64,000 bases of DNA from Staphylococcus sp. M0911 (GCF_003491325.1 NZ_CP022881.1:2046001-2110000); one strand, 5' to 3'. Numbered from the stretch's first letter, positions 26,340 through 36,303 are shown. Made by a program: numbers and translations. The notes: generated by a model not told the origin, from the letters alone.

Positions 26340-26957
26340 TTAGCTATTTTTCATGATTATAGTTTCAAAATTATTTGCGACTGTTTGGCATTTATCTGCA
26401 ATTTCTTCCATACTTTGATAAATATCTTTTATTTTAATTAATGTGATTGGATCTGTTTCACTGTTGAAGATATGTTTCATAGATTGTCTTAAAATACCGT
26501 CACAGTTCGTTTCAAACTCTTTAATATTAATTGAGTGAATACGCATGTGAGATAATTTTTTATCTACTAATAAACCTACAGCTAGTTTCATTTCTGCAAC
26601 TGCTTTTTGAATATTTTCAACAAATTCAGCCATGTATTCGTCTGTATATTCGATTGAATACATTTCAAACATTGCTGACGTTTCTTCCATAGCATCTAAC
26701 ACATCATCAATTGCATTACATAAAGATAAGATATCTTCACGTTCAATTGGTGTGATAAAAGTCTGATTTAAATCAGTAATCACTTGATGCATTAATTCAT
26801 CACCATGAGATTCATAAGTTTTGATATTATCAGAATATGCTTTCAAATCTAAATGTGTATTGAAATCCATTTTACCGAACTCAATTGCTGCACGATCAAG
26901 ATTAAAAACCATTTCTTCTAACTGAACCATGAACTTATCTTTTTTCTTACTAAACAT
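26340..26957 (-). CDS. DUF47/PhoU-like Pit accessory protein
   Basis: A 205-residue all-helical protein of the DUF47 (TIGR00153, YkaA) family. It begins MFSKKKDKFMVQLEEMVFNL and shows the acidic PhoU-like motifs REDILSLCNAIDDVLDAMEE (about 73-92) and IYQSMEEIADKCQTVAN (about 180-196). These proteins bind metal clusters and associate with the adjacent Pit carrier. It is the promoter-proximal gene of the operon, with AGGATTTT before the ATG. Confidence 0.92.
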   Translation of the reverse strand: MFSKKKDKFMVQLEEMVFNLDRAAIEFGKMDFNTHLDLKAYSDNIKTYESHGDELMHQVITDLNQTFITPIEREDILSLCNAIDDVLDAMEETSAMFEMYSIEYTDEYMAEFVENIQKAVAEMKLAVGLLVDKKLSHMRIHSINIKEFETNCDGILRQSMKHIFNSETDPITLIKIKDIYQSMEEIADKCQTVANNFETIIMKNS

Positions 26958-27041
26958 TCAAAATCCTCCATTTGAGCGATTGTTGCCAATCACATTCATA
27001 AATTTTTACTCCATAAGACCTATTATAAGGAACACATTTAC

Positions 27042-27056
27042 AATTTTCAGAAAAAA
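27042..27056. promoter_or_regulatory. CodY-like box in the promoter of the DUF47-pit operon
   Basis: AATTTTCAGAAAAAA matches the CodY consensus AATTTTCWGAAAATT at 13 of 15 positions. It overlaps the inferred -35 (CTGAAA) of a minus-strand promoter with TATAAT 17 bp downstream, a position suited to repression. Confidence 0.45.
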
Positions 27057-27076
27057 GGAGATTCACTTTTTCATTT

Positions 27077-27201
27077 TGTAAATATTATGTAAATCATAGT
27101 TATAAGCAATGATGATTGCATTCAAATAAATTGCGATTTGTTCCTACTTGAAAATATCACAAAATTTACATAACTACAATTCAATTTACAAATTCTTAAC
27201 A
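27077..27201. promoter_or_regulatory. Two TGTWAA-N5-TGTWAA direct repeats (PhoP- or WalR-type boxes) upstream of DUF47-pit
   Basis: Plus strand 27077-27093 reads TGTAAA-TATTA-TGTAAA; minus strand 27185-27201 reads TGTTAA-GAATT-TGTAAA. Further TTTACA hexamers at 27165 and 27218 are spaced by about multiples of 11 bp. PhoP and WalR consensus sites are near-identical in this form, so the regulator is undecided; phosphate control via PhoP is the more natural guess. Confidence 0.4.
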
Positions 27202-27337
27202 AATACGCAAACAAAATTTTACATACACTTTCCTAATGTGCACAAAAGGAGTATAATAACCAATCCACTTTATAATTTAACGTTTTAAATGATGTCTTTC
27301 AATCAATTTCCCATATACCAAATATAAACCATAATTT

Positions 27338-27366
27338 TTGCTATCCCTCCGATTCCACTTTATACT
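27338..27366 (+). promoter_or_regulatory. SigA promoter of the DUF1398 gene
   Basis: TTGCTA (27338-27343), 17-bp spacer, TATACT (27361-27366), about 28 bp before the ATG at 27394. Confidence 0.6.
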
Positions 27367-27393
27367 AGCATTACTATACTAAAGGAGATAATT

Positions 27394-27783
27394 ATGGAAT
27401 TTACATTAAAATCAATTCAAGAAGCACATGAAAAATATACTGGTCCCGATTTCCCAATGCTATTCAAAGCTTTTAAAGATATGGGAATGGTTAGTAATGA
27501 AGTGAATATTCAACATGGTACTTCTGTTTATACAAATACCGATGGTCAAACGATTACAGCAGAAGGTGTGAAAGTATCCCATCCTATCGCTGACACTTCA
27601 CATGTTGAAGAAGTGAAAGACATTCTCACACGTCATCAAGCAGGACAGACTGATTTTCCTACATTTTGTGAAGAAATGGCTCAAGCTGGTATTTATAAAT
27701 GGTTTATTGATATTAATGCTGGTACTTGTTCATATATTGATTTAAACCAACAAACTATTGTAAGTGAACAAATCCCGCAATAA
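27394..27783 (+). CDS. DUF1398-family protein
   Basis: A 129-residue soluble protein of the DUF1398 family (sometimes called phage envelope protein-like). Characteristic segments are YTGPDFPMLFKAFKDMGM (about 15-32) and the C-terminal AGIYKWFIDINAGTCSYID (about 97-115). Function is unknown. AAGGAG lies seven bases before the ATG and a good SigA promoter is present. Monocistronic between terminator-bounded neighbours. Confidence 0.82.
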   Translation: MEFTLKSIQEAHEKYTGPDFPMLFKAFKDMGMVSNEVNIQHGTSVYTNTDGQTITAEGVKVSHPIADTSHVEEVKDILTRHQAGQTDFPTFCEEMAQAGIYKWFIDINAGTCSYIDLNQQTIVSEQIPQ

Positions 27784-27802
27784 TCATTCGAATCATATAT
27801 TT

Positions 27803-27849
27803 AAAGGATTCCATTGTACATCTTGTGATTACAATGAAATCCTTTTTTT
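27803..27849. terminator. Terminator between convergent DUF1398 gene and vraG
   Basis: A 16-bp stem with one mismatch (27803-27818 with 27830-27845) and a T8 run on the plus strand. Confidence 0.85.
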
Positions 27850-27857
27850 ATTTAATA

Positions 27858-29747
27858 TTAAATTGAATGTCTTATTGTCCTTTTAGAGTGATTATAAGCT
27901 GTTAAGGCAAATACAGCATAAATGGCTGTGTACACTGCCATAACAATAAATATAGGGAATTGATTGGTCGCACCTAACAATGACATAAATGCCAGTGAAG
28001 CAAAATATGCATGTAATAAAGCAATGATTAATGGTAATGAAAAGTTAAATAGAACCTTTAATTTCAAACCTTTGGCCATATCTCGATGTGTGAAACCTAA
28101 TTTACGCAATATAGAATAATTTTCTATTTCATCCTCTGTTTCATCGATTTGCTTAATATATATGATACAACCTGCCGCAATTAAAAACGCGATTCCTAAA
28201 AATGATGTCACGAATAGTAATATACCCGTTAAACTTGAAATTTCACTTGCTGCTTCACTTCTCGTTTCAATATTTTTATCCACATTTTTTACCGCACTTT
28301 GCAATTCTGGCCTGTCCTTTTTGTGTTTAATATCAAATCCATATTGAGACACAATATTTTTAGCTTTAGTATGATTTCTTAAATATTGGTAATCTTTGTC
28401 ATTTAATACTAAAGTAGGTCCTCCTAAATCAACATCACTCATAAAATAAACTTGGTTAATTTCTTTATTTAATTTAACTTTGATCGAGTGTTGATGTGTC
28501 CCCAATTGTGTTACACCGTGCTTCTTATATTTCATGACATCACTTACTCTACCTTCAGGTACTATAATATCTGTGTAACCCTTCGACACTTCAACATTAG
28601 GTATATACTTGTCACTCGTTACAGATACTTCATATGGTTTAGCAATGCCCTTTTCAAATAATTTGTCTTTAAACAACTTACTATAAACAACTTCTTTATA
28701 ATTATAAAAATGCTCAATATTTTTATTGTTTAATTCATATGCTAATTCATTGGCCTTTTCTTTATCTTTTAACGTCACATCGTGTGGCGAATTCAATAGA
28801 ACTTCATTGGTTAACGTCCCACGACTAATCGCTGCAAAACACAATACTGATACAGTAATAGCAGAAATAATTGTCATAACAGTTAAAGAAAACGCATTTT
28901 TCTTTATACGATACATAATCGGTGCTGTAAACATCACATCGTTGACGCTTACTGTATCTTGTCTCACTTTCTTAATTGCTTTAAAGATTAGTGAAACAGT
29001 ACTTCTAAAAAAGAAATACGCCCCAATCACTGTACATATCAAAATAACAAATGGCTGAAAAATACTATTAAAATGTTGAACAACTGTTGTCGATAAATAA
29101 TAACCTGTCAGAATCATGAGTACGCCTAATACACCTAAAATTAATTCACCCATTGTAAAACGATTATGATTGATTTCTCTTTTGGTCATATTAGAGGCTA
29201 ATTCTATAATAGAACGTCTTCTAATATAAAAATAGCTTTGACCTATAGTTAAAATGTACGCCACAACAATCAATAAAATTGCTTGTAAAATAGCAGACAC
29301 ACTGAAAATGATTGAAACAGTAATGTTAATACCGAGTAATCTTAGAACAATCATTAACAATATTTTAGAGCCAAAAATACCAATGATAATTCCTAAAATA
29401 GAAGTGGCAATAAAAATAAGTAATTGTTCAATCATAATCATTTGTAAAATATTGAATCTTGAAAGACCAATTGTTTGCAATAAGGCAAATTCACGACCTC
29501 GCCGTTTTAAAAACAACAGATTCGCGTACAAAATAAATACGATAATAATGATAAATAGAAAATAACTTCCTATTTGAGAGCCTTCTTTAATGATTGGATA
29601 ATTCTGATTGCCATGTAAATGATGTGCATATTTTAAAGTAATAAAACTAAAATACAGTACTACGCTAATAACTAAAGAAAATAAATATATGGCATAATGC
29701 GAAAACTTTTGTTGAAAGTTTTTAAAAATAATTTCTTTAAAGGTCAT
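27858..29747 (-). CDS. vraG: Antimicrobial-peptide ABC permease VraG (BceB-type)
   Basis: A 629-residue permease with ten helices in the FtsX/BceB layout: 4-helix blocks around residues 15-310, a large extracellular domain (about 310-510) between helices 7 and 8, and a closing three-helix block. The domain is rich in Lys (for example KDKEKANEL, KHKKDRPEL). In S. aureus, VraG senses and detoxifies cationic peptides together with GraS and VraF. Its start overlaps the vraF stop by 11 bp, so the two are translationally coupled. Confidence 0.95.
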   Translation of the reverse strand: MTFKEIIFKNFQQKFSHYAIYLFSLVISVVLYFSFITLKYAHHLHGNQNYPIIKEGSQIGSYFLFIIIIVFILYANLLFLKRRGREFALLQTIGLSRFNILQMIMIEQLLIFIATSILGIIIGIFGSKILLMIVLRLLGINITVSIIFSVSAILQAILLIVVAYILTIGQSYFYIRRRSIIELASNMTKREINHNRFTMGELILGVLGVLMILTGYYLSTTVVQHFNSIFQPFVILICTVIGAYFFFRSTVSLIFKAIKKVRQDTVSVNDVMFTAPIMYRIKKNAFSLTVMTIISAITVSVLCFAAISRGTLTNEVLLNSPHDVTLKDKEKANELAYELNNKNIEHFYNYKEVVYSKLFKDKLFEKGIAKPYEVSVTSDKYIPNVEVSKGYTDIIVPEGRVSDVMKYKKHGVTQLGTHQHSIKVKLNKEINQVYFMSDVDLGGPTLVLNDKDYQYLRNHTKAKNIVSQYGFDIKHKKDRPELQSAVKNVDKNIETRSEAASEISSLTGILLFVTSFLGIAFLIAAGCIIYIKQIDETEDEIENYSILRKLGFTHRDMAKGLKLKVLFNFSLPLIIALLHAYFASLAFMSLLGATNQFPIFIVMAVYTAIYAVFALTAYNHSKRTIRHSI

Positions 29748-30498
29748 AATTCACGCCACCAAGTACACTTTGTGTTCTAATAATTTCATTGTAAAAAGTT
29801 TGTTTATCGTCTTCACCTTGGAAAATTTCAGTAAAGATTCTTCCATCTTTTAACATAACCACTCGATTTGAATAACTAGCTGCTACGGGGTCATGGGTAA
29901 CCATTATAATCGTAGTGTCAAATTTCTCATTCATTTTGCATAGTCGTTTTAATAAGTCTTGCGTGCTTTTAGAGTCTAATGCTCCTGTTGGCTCATCAGC
30001 AAATATTATTGATGGGTTAGTAATAAACGCTCTAGCGGCTGACGTTCTTTGGATTTGTCCTCCTGACAATTCAGTTGGGTACTTATCACTGATATCACTA
30101 ATATTTAATGCCTCAACAATTCGTTCATAGCGCTGTTTCATTTCTTGTTTATCTATTTTCTTTACAGATAACGGTAGCATAATATTTTCTTTTACCGTTA
30201 AGGTATGTAAGACATTATAATCTTGGAAAATAAATCCAATGTCTTTTTTACGTATATTGGATAACGCTTTGTTTGATAATTTGTCTAATGGCTGCCCATT
30301 TAATTTAATCGATCCTTGCGTTGCATAATCTATGGAACTCAGTACATTCAATAATGTTGTTTTTCCCGAACCAGAAGGCCCCATAATTGAGATAAATTCA
30401 CCTTTTTCAACAGATAAATTAATATCATGTAGCACTTCTTGTGGTGAATATTGATTACCATATATTTTTGTTAATTGTTTTACTTCTAATATTGCCAC
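29737..30498 (-). CDS. vraF: Antimicrobial-peptide ABC ATPase VraF (BceA-type)
   Basis: A 253-residue ATPase with Walker A GPSGSGKTTLL (about 39-49), Q-loop FIFQDYN, signature LSGGQ (about 144-148), Walker B IIFADEPTGALD and switch His VTHD. It partners VraG in the peptide-sensing transporter that works with the GraXSR system. It lies 138 bp downstream of graS; an AT-rich dyad (ATTCAA/TTGAAT) in the gap may be an operator. Confidence 0.95.
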   Translation of the reverse strand: MAILEVKQLTKIYGNQYSPQEVLHDINLSVEKGEFISIMGPSGSGKTTLLNVLSSIDYATQGSIKLNGQPLDKLSNKALSNIRKKDIGFIFQDYNVLHTLTVKENIMLPLSVKKIDKQEMKQRYERIVEALNISDISDKYPTELSGGQIQRTSAARAFITNPSIIFADEPTGALDSKSTQDLLKRLCKMNEKFDTTIIMVTHDPVAASYSNRVVMLKDGRIFTEIFQGEDDKQTFYNEIIRTQSVLGGVNYDL

Positions 30499-30636
30499 TT
30501 TAACACTCCTATGATTATCAACTGTTTAACGTTGATGCCACATCATTTGTAAATATAATGAAACGCATAACTATTCAATATTATTATAACGATTGAATAT
30601 AACAAATGCGCTAATTCTGTGTAACAAAACGCATGT

Positions 30637-31677
30637 TTAAAATGACAATGTTGTCACTTCAGACATGCGTTCAATCACTTCATTTTGTTGTGGGAATATG
30701 AGGCTAAAAGTAGTTCCTTTTCCTACGCTAGACTCTACTTTAATTTCAATCCCTAATTGTGATTTAACACTATCAACCAAATATAAACCCATGCCTGATG
30801 ACGTCGTTTCATTTCTATTAGCTGTAGACGTATAACCTCTTTCAAAAATCCTTGGCATATCTTTCTTACTTATACCACGTCCATAGTCCTTTATTTCTAA
30901 TACGATATGTTGATTTATGCATTTACCATTCATTTCAATCATATTATCTTCACTATATTTCAATGAATTAGATAATATTTGTCTAATCATCATACGACAC
31001 CATTTTAAATCTGTGTACACTTTAAAATCATCCGTAAAATTTAATTCAAATCCAATACCTTTAGCCTGACTAATATGACGCGTCAACTGAATTTCATCAA
31101 TAACCATACGTTTTAAAGAGACATAGTCAAAGTACATATCTTTATTTTGAGTTTCTAACCTTGTTAAATACAATTGTTTGTCTAACATTTCATTGATCCA
31201 TGACCATTCGTATAATAATGCTTGTTTACGTTTAGAATCTTGCTCTTGATCAATTAATAACTTCATCGCTGTTACAGGGGTTTTAATATCATGAACAAAT
31301 TCTGTAATGCTTTGTTCATGATTTTTAATTTGTACTTGTTGCGCTAATACCTTATCTTTCTGGGAAGTTATATTTCGATATAAATAGTCTACGATTTGTT
31401 GTTGAAATGGCGTTTCAGCTAAATCTTTATGTTTAATTTCTTCTATTTCTTTATTTTTATAAAAATGTTTAGATAACCTAGATTCCTTAAAAAATGTAAA
31501 AATGATGAATAATACACTCATACCTAAATTCAGAACAACGATATACCATACGCTATCTGCTGCAATATCATAATCAATATACGCAATTCCGATCATGACT
31601 AGATTGATAAATACAATCCATAATATCCAATTTAATCGCGATTTAACGAATAACCAAAACCACTTTAAATTATTCAT
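30637..31677 (-). CDS. graS: Sensor histidine kinase GraS
   Basis: The product (346 aa) is an intramembrane-sensing BceS-type kinase: two helices (about 12-29 and 42-60) joined by a short outer loop reading YDIAADSVW, dimerisation helix with phosphoacceptor His in EFVHDIKTP (about 128-136), and ATPase domain with N-box ILSNSLKYS and G-boxes DYGRGIS and SGMGLYL. Start chosen at the conserved MNNLKW; the ATG overlaps the graR stop by 8 bp. GraS senses cationic peptides and acid and phosphorylates GraR to induce dlt, mprF and vraFG. Confidence 0.96.
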   Translation of the reverse strand: MNNLKWFWLFVKSRLNWILWIVFINLVMIGIAYIDYDIAADSVWYIVVLNLGMSVLFIIFTFFKESRLSKHFYKNKEIEEIKHKDLAETPFQQQIVDYLYRNITSQKDKVLAQQVQIKNHEQSITEFVHDIKTPVTAMKLLIDQEQDSKRKQALLYEWSWINEMLDKQLYLTRLETQNKDMYFDYVSLKRMVIDEIQLTRHISQAKGIGFELNFTDDFKVYTDLKWCRMMIRQILSNSLKYSEDNMIEMNGKCINQHIVLEIKDYGRGISKKDMPRIFERGYTSTANRNETTSSGMGLYLVDSVKSQLGIEIKVESSVGKGTTFSLIFPQQNEVIERMSEVTTLSF

Positions 31678-32344
31678 GCGCCATATACCCTTTACCAACT
31701 TTCGTTTCTATCGCACTATCCATACCAATTTCAGATAGTTTCTTTCTTAATCGATTGACATTGACAGTCAATGTATTATCGCTTACAAACGCTTCATCGT
31801 CCCACAATGCGGTGATCAATGTATCACGTGAGACAATTTGATTTCTTTTATTGACTAACATCTCTAAAATGATCATTTCTGTTTTAGATAAAAAGATAGC
31901 TTGATCACCTTTTTGTATACTATCCTTTGATAAATCTACTACAGCATCTTGCCAGTTCAATGTACGTTTCTCTTCAACACCAAATTCGTATACTCTACGA
32001 TAAACCGCCTGGAGTTTAGCTATTAAAACATTGGTATAAAATGGTTTTTGAATATAATCATCAGCACCCAACTCCATACTCATGACTTGATCCATCGGAT
32101 TATCCCTTGAGGATAAGAATAAAATAGGTACATTAGACACTTGTCTCATTTTTCTACACCAATAAAAGCCATCATACTTTGGCAATTGCACGTCTAAAAT
32201 AACAATTTCTGGATTAAATGCTTCGAATGTATCCATAACATTTCCAAAATCATCTATACCTACTACATTAAAATCCCATTGTTCTAATTCTTTTTTGAGT
32301 TCTTGGAACAATGTATTGTCATCTTCTACTAATAATATTTGCAT
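31670..32344 (-). CDS. graR: Response regulator GraR
   Basis: A 224-residue OmpR/PhoB-type regulator. The receiver domain (about 1-115) holds the acidic pocket VEDD, phospho-Asp in VILDVQLP (about Asp51), Ser/Thr in FLSSRD and Lys in IQKPF. The winged-helix DNA-binding domain (about 130-224) ends with [10 protein letters not shown]. It follows graX by 13 bp and overlaps graS. Known targets are dltABCD, mprF and vraFG. Confidence 0.96.
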   Translation of the reverse strand: MQILLVEDDNTLFQELKKELEQWDFNVVGIDDFGNVMDTFEAFNPEIVILDVQLPKYDGFYWCRKMRQVSNVPILFLSSRDNPMDQVMSMELGADDYIQKPFYTNVLIAKLQAVYRRVYEFGVEEKRTLNWQDAVVDLSKDSIQKGDQAIFLSKTEMIILEMLVNKRNQIVSRDTLITALWDDEAFVSDNTLTVNVNRLRKKLSEIGMDSAIETKVGKGYMAHE

Positions 32345-32357
32345 TCATATCACCTTA

Positions 32358-33281
32358 TTATTTTGTGTACTTAATTTTTTCTCCAGATTGAACACGTCCT
32401 TGAAAATGTTTGATGCGACAATCCACTTCAAATCCACGCATCATGATGCCTTGTAGAGGTGCTTGAACAAAATAATATACAGGCCAAAACATTTTAGGAA
32501 TGTAATCATATAGATGAACTAAAACGATTGCGTTATTTTTTAGCAATCGAAACTCTAATTTCCCTTGCTTTTTCGCATTGGATTTGACTAACTTACCACC
32601 AACTAAATATAAAGTGATGAGATTGTCCTCTGTTAAAACTTTCTTAAAAATAGCCAATGGTTTGTTTTTACTTTTTAAATATATATAATAATGGTCATCA
32701 CTATGATACGTCTTAACAATCGTTCCTTTGGTTTTATTTAACCAATTAAAAAAGTATTCAACAACTTGGTCAAGTGTCCACTTTTTAGGCAAAACCATTT
32801 TCATAGCCGTTCTAACATCATCGTACTTAGACACCTGCAATTCTACATTGATATGAGGACGTTTGATTTCCAATTTCGTACGCTCTACTGGCACACCATA
32901 AGCGCCTAAACGTTCCATCGTTTGATTATCATTTCGACTTCCTGGAATATATACTAACTTTTTAACATGATTCACTGACGCTGCCCTACCAAAGTTGTCA
33001 GCAGCAATTAAATTAAGATCTCGTGCTGTCGCTTGCGTTAATTTCGCTGAATTTTTCGTTGGATCTAAATAAAAAATAGCAATATCAATCTCTTTCATCG
33101 CTTCAACGACATCTTGATAATTAAAAATATCACTCTGTAACCATGTCATATCAGTTGCATTAACATGTTCCGGTTTTGGATACTTTGACAATACATATAA
33201 ATCAGCATCATTTTCAATTACCGAACTTAAATGTTTCCCAATATAGCCTGTGCCGCCTGCTAAAAGTACTTTTGGTTTCAT
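32358..33281 (-). CDS. graX: GraX, NAD(P)-binding auxiliary of the GraRS system
   Basis: A 307-residue protein: N-terminal Rossmann fold with GGTGYIGKHL (about 9-18) and a C-terminal SRPBCC/DUF2867-like domain (about 160-307, with YIPKMFWPVYYFVQAPLQG). In S. aureus GraX is a soluble, peripheral cofactor needed for GraS-GraR signalling and also interacts with Stk1. It is the first gene of the graXRS operon and divergent from a GNAT gene. Confidence 0.93.
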   Translation of the reverse strand: MKPKVLLAGGTGYIGKHLSSVIENDADLYVLSKYPKPEHVNATDMTWLQSDIFNYQDVVEAMKEIDIAIFYLDPTKNSAKLTQATARDLNLIAADNFGRAASVNHVKKLVYIPGSRNDNQTMERLGAYGVPVERTKLEIKRPHINVELQVSKYDDVRTAMKMVLPKKWTLDQVVEYFFNWLNKTKGTIVKTYHSDDHYYIYLKSKNKPLAIFKKVLTEDNLITLYLVGGKLVKSNAKKQGKLEFRLLKNNAIVLVHLYDYIPKMFWPVYYFVQAPLQGIMMRGFEVDCRIKHFQGRVQSGEKIKYTK

Positions 33282-33407
33282 ATTTTAAACTCCCTTGTGT
33301 ATAATGAACACTCCATCGTGTGCAATTACACGATTCAAAGCAAACTTAACTTATTTATATTATAATATAGAAGTAGCAGAAACTTAAATGAATATAGGAG
33401 TGTTTTC

Positions 33408-33914
33408 ATGCCTCACGCTATTCGTGAAATTAGTATAAAAGACGTAGACAATTTTATAGACTTACTTACCAAAATTTATGATGAATCAGAATTCACATTT
33501 TACAATCCTGGTGAGTATGCACCCAGTACTACCGAAGTGATTAAGCGCTTAGAAGATTATATTACCTCTTCTTCTAAAGCTATTTTTGTTGTCGAAAGTA
33601 GCGATCAACTTGTAGGATACGGTTTTGTAGGTACTGAAACATATGAACGTACACGCCATGAAGCGATTGTATATCTAGGTGTTAAAAAACTGTACCAAAA
33701 AGATGGTGTCGGACAAACTTTGATTAATGCAATAGAAGCATGGTCCCTCAATCATAATATCCGTCGTATTGAAGCGACAGTGGTACCCGAAAATGATGGT
33801 GCTGTTAACTTATTTAAGAGCGCTGGATTCCAAATTGAAGGCGAATTAAAAGATAAGCTGTATATTAACAACAAATATTATAATGAATACGTGATGGCTA
33901 AAATTTTAAATTAA
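33408..33914 (+). CDS. GNAT-family N-acetyltransferase
   Basis: A 168-residue acetyltransferase. The acetyl-CoA loop reads YQKDGVGQTLINAIEAWS (about 96-113) instead of the common QxxGxG/A with basic residue; the C-terminal motif is ENDGAVNLFKSAGFQIEGELKD (about 126-147), typical of diamine or phosphinothricin-type acetyltransferases. Start ATG 33408 is preceded by AGGAG. Substrate unknown. Divergent from graX, with 126 bp between. Confidence 0.87.
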   Translation: MPHAIREISIKDVDNFIDLLTKIYDESEFTFYNPGEYAPSTTEVIKRLEDYITSSSKAIFVVESSDQLVGYGFVGTETYERTRHEAIVYLGVKKLYQKDGVGQTLINAIEAWSLNHNIRRIEATVVPENDGAVNLFKSAGFQIEGELKDKLYINNKYYNEYVMAKILN

Positions 33915-33989
33915 TTGTTTATGGTAATTACATATTGAATTTTATCATATAATTAGATGAAATAAGTTGATAACGATATATCATGTATA

Positions 33990-34035
33990 AAAAACCACCG
34001 TAAAACGACTATAATTGTCGTTTTACGGTGGTTTG
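33990..34035. terminator. Strong bidirectional terminator
   Basis: A near-perfect 18-bp stem (AAACCACCGTAAAACGAC with its complement) with flanking A and T runs between the GNAT gene and the convergent esterase gene. Confidence 0.92.
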
Positions 34036-34037
34036 TT

Positions 34038-35090
34038 TTATTCACTGAATGGATCTAATTGCACATCTTGATTCATATTATTGTTTTCATTGTTATTAGA
34101 TTGATTATTACGTTCAACACCTGAAGAAGATGTATTTCTACTTAAGAATAAGAGTACCCGTTTAATATTTTCTTTAGATTCTGGTTTATTTAAATGGAAT
34201 TGATATTGATGGTGTAAGTGATGTGAGCCATCATAAAATAATGTCTCAGCTGGCACATCTTTTTCTTTTAATTTTTTATAAAAATCTATATTCTGACTAT
34301 AAAACGGATCCGCATCTCCTACAGATAAAAATGTAGGCGGATAATCTTTGGTTACTTGATTTATTGTAGACATTTGAGATAGGTTTTTAAAATTACTCTC
34401 CCAATTTGTCGTACCTGTATAACTTCTCATAAATAATTGAATCCTAGGAAATTCTGTTGATTTAACTGTCTTCATATCATAGAATCCGCCAAAGAATATC
34501 GCCGCTTTAATTTGAGAAGGTTTAAATTCCGGTTCAAATTTCATTTCATCACGTAATGACTGATTTGTCTGCATAGCAACATATTGACTGGTTAATTGTG
34601 CGCCAGCGGAATCGCCACCTATAATCACTTGATCAAAATCAATTGGCAAATCATGTTCATTCGTTTTAATAAATTTGACCGCTTTGTTCATTTGTTCAAT
34701 AGGTGTAGGATACTTGTATTGAGGTGCTAACGCATAATTGACGTTTACCACAATGTAACCTTGTTCAGCTATTTTAGATAGTAATGGATTTTTATACTGT
34801 TTATCGCCAGCAATAAAACCTCCACCATGCATCCAAAAGATGACTGGTAACTTACTATCTTTATTCATATCAGATGGCATAATAATATCCAGTTTACTAT
34901 TAGGTATACCTTGACCATAAGAAATATTCTGTAAAACTTTCACGTTTTTATTATTGATTTGGACTTTTTCTTTATTTTGTTGTTGTCGATGTTCATGATC
35001 ATAATGTGTTTTCAATAGTAAACCAATACTAGTACCTACTATTAAAATGACAACAATTGTTATCAACAACCATTTATGTTTTGCCTTCAT
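34038..35090 (-). CDS. Membrane-anchored alpha/beta-hydrolase (HSL-type esterase/lipase)
   Basis: The product (350 aa) starts with an uncleaved anchor (about 7-27), then an alpha/beta-hydrolase domain with oxyanion motif MHGGGF (about 87-92), nucleophile elbow GGDSAG (Ser about 162), Asp in GDADPFY (about 260) and His near SHHLHHQ (about 290). The C-terminal about 30 residues are Asn-rich and disordered. HSL-family carboxylesterase; surface location inferred. ATG 35090 (GAGAGGATT upstream) is preferred to the longer in-frame start at 35111. Confidence 0.85.
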   Translation of the reverse strand: MKAKHKWLLITIVVILIVGTSIGLLLKTHYDHEHRQQQNKEKVQINNKNVKVLQNISYGQGIPNSKLDIIMPSDMNKDSKLPVIFWMHGGGFIAGDKQYKNPLLSKIAEQGYIVVNVNYALAPQYKYPTPIEQMNKAVKFIKTNEHDLPIDFDQVIIGGDSAGAQLTSQYVAMQTNQSLRDEMKFEPEFKPSQIKAAIFFGGFYDMKTVKSTEFPRIQLFMRSYTGTTNWESNFKNLSQMSTINQVTKDYPPTFLSVGDADPFYSQNIDFYKKLKEKDVPAETLFYDGSHHLHHQYQFHLNKPESKENIKRVLLFLSRNTSSSGVERNNQSNNNENNNMNQDVQLDPFSE

Positions 35091-35142
35091 GACGGATAAT
35101 CCTCTCATCAATGCTCAATTATATCGTTTAATTAATTACGCT

Positions 35143-35185
35143 AAAAAAGCAATTCATCTTCTATTTAAAAAGATGAATTGCTTTT
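35143..35185 (-). terminator. Terminator of the YkvI-like gene
   Basis: A perfect 16-bp stem (35145-35160 with 35170-35185) with a T run on the minus strand. Confidence 0.9.
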
Positions 35186-35235
35186 AAGATTAAATCAATC
35201 ACATTTAATTGTAAAGTACATCAAATTACATATCA

Positions 35236-36303
35236 TTATGCAATATGCTTTTTGTCATCACTCTTACGTTTATAATATTTGATAAGTACGGCAACAACTA
35301 TAAATAAACCGACTACACCCATAATATTATATAAATAGTTAATTAAATCAGCGAATCCTACGAAACTTAAAATGTAGGCAGCAATCATCATAATAATGAT
35401 GAAGACATGATACTTTTTGCTATATGGTTCAGTAAAACGTGCTGCAAATGAGTAACATAATCCTAAAATAGTATTATACATTACTGCTAACATAATAATT
35501 GTTAATACTAATCCAATCCACGGATTGATTTCATTTGCTAAATTAAGTGTAGGAATAGCAGCATCTTTAATTTGTGGGTATTCTGCTTGTAAAGCAAAGT
35601 TAATTAATGCTAATAGAATAGTATAAACAATACCACCAAATAACGCACCTGCACCTGAAACTCTTCGTTTAGATGCATCCCCACCAATGGCTACGACTGT
35701 ACTAAAACCTACCGCAAATGCAAGGCCGCCATATTGAATACCTTTGAGAATACCTAAAATGACGCTTGACTTATCGACAGTATCATTAACTTTATTCAAT
35801 GGTATAGATCCATTAAACAAATAGTACACCGCAATTAATACAACCATCACAATTAAAAATGGTGTCACAATACCTAAAGCTCTTACTATTTTATTGAAGT
35901 CTAATAGTAAGGTGCCATAAATAACTACAGTCATAATTAATGCACCTAACCAAATGGGTACTTTAAAACTTTCTTGGAATGCTGATCCAGCACCCGCAAT
36001 CATCGTAACGGCGATACCAAATAAAAAGAATACAAGAATATAATCGAAAACCTTACTAAATTTATCGCCAAAGACATATTGCAATGTAGATTCGTGATTA
36101 GTTGCTTCAAATGCTGTCCCTATTTTTGCTACTTGTCTACCAATAAAACCTAAAATCAAACCTGATAAGAGTACACCTATGTATGACCATAAGCCATAAG
36201 GTGTAAAGAATTGCATCACTTCTTGTCCGGTTGAAAAACCTGCACCGACAACGATGCCGACATAGGCGAAACCAATTTTTATAGCTTCTTTATTGAGCCC
36301 CAT
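35236..36303 (-). CDS. YkvI-like integral membrane transporter
   Basis: The product (355 aa) is a highly hydrophobic protein with about ten helices. The segment FAYVGIVVGAGFSTGQE (about 9-25) with a broken helix is typical of the APC/LeuT-fold YkvI family. The C-terminus is a short basic tail (KYYKRKSDDKKH). Substrate not known. ATG 36303 has GGAGGT eight bases upstream, so the upstream GTG or ATG at 36330 is rejected. A promoter (36338-36365) lies just upstream. Confidence 0.82.
   Translation of the reverse strand: MGLNKEAIKIGFAYVGIVVGAGFSTGQEVMQFFTPYGLWSYIGVLLSGLILGFIGRQVAKIGTAFEATNHESTLQYVFGDKFSKVFDYILVFFLFGIAVTMIAGAGSAFQESFKVPIWLGALIMTVVIYGTLLLDFNKIVRALGIVTPFLIVMVVLIAVYYLFNGSIPLNKVNDTVDKSSVILGILKGIQYGGLAFAVGFSTVVAIGGDASKRRVSGAGALFGGIVYTILLALINFALQAEYPQIKDAAIPTLNLANEINPWIGLVLTIIMLAVMYNTILGLCYSFAARFTEPYSKKYHVFIIIMMIAAYILSFVGFADLINYLYNIMGVVGLFIVVAVLIKYYKRKSDDKKHIA

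Noticed and set aside
30499..30636. GraR box (ACAAATTTGT) upstream of vraF
   Set aside because: Only half-sites such as ACAAAT occur; no full palindrome was seen, so no operator is claimed.
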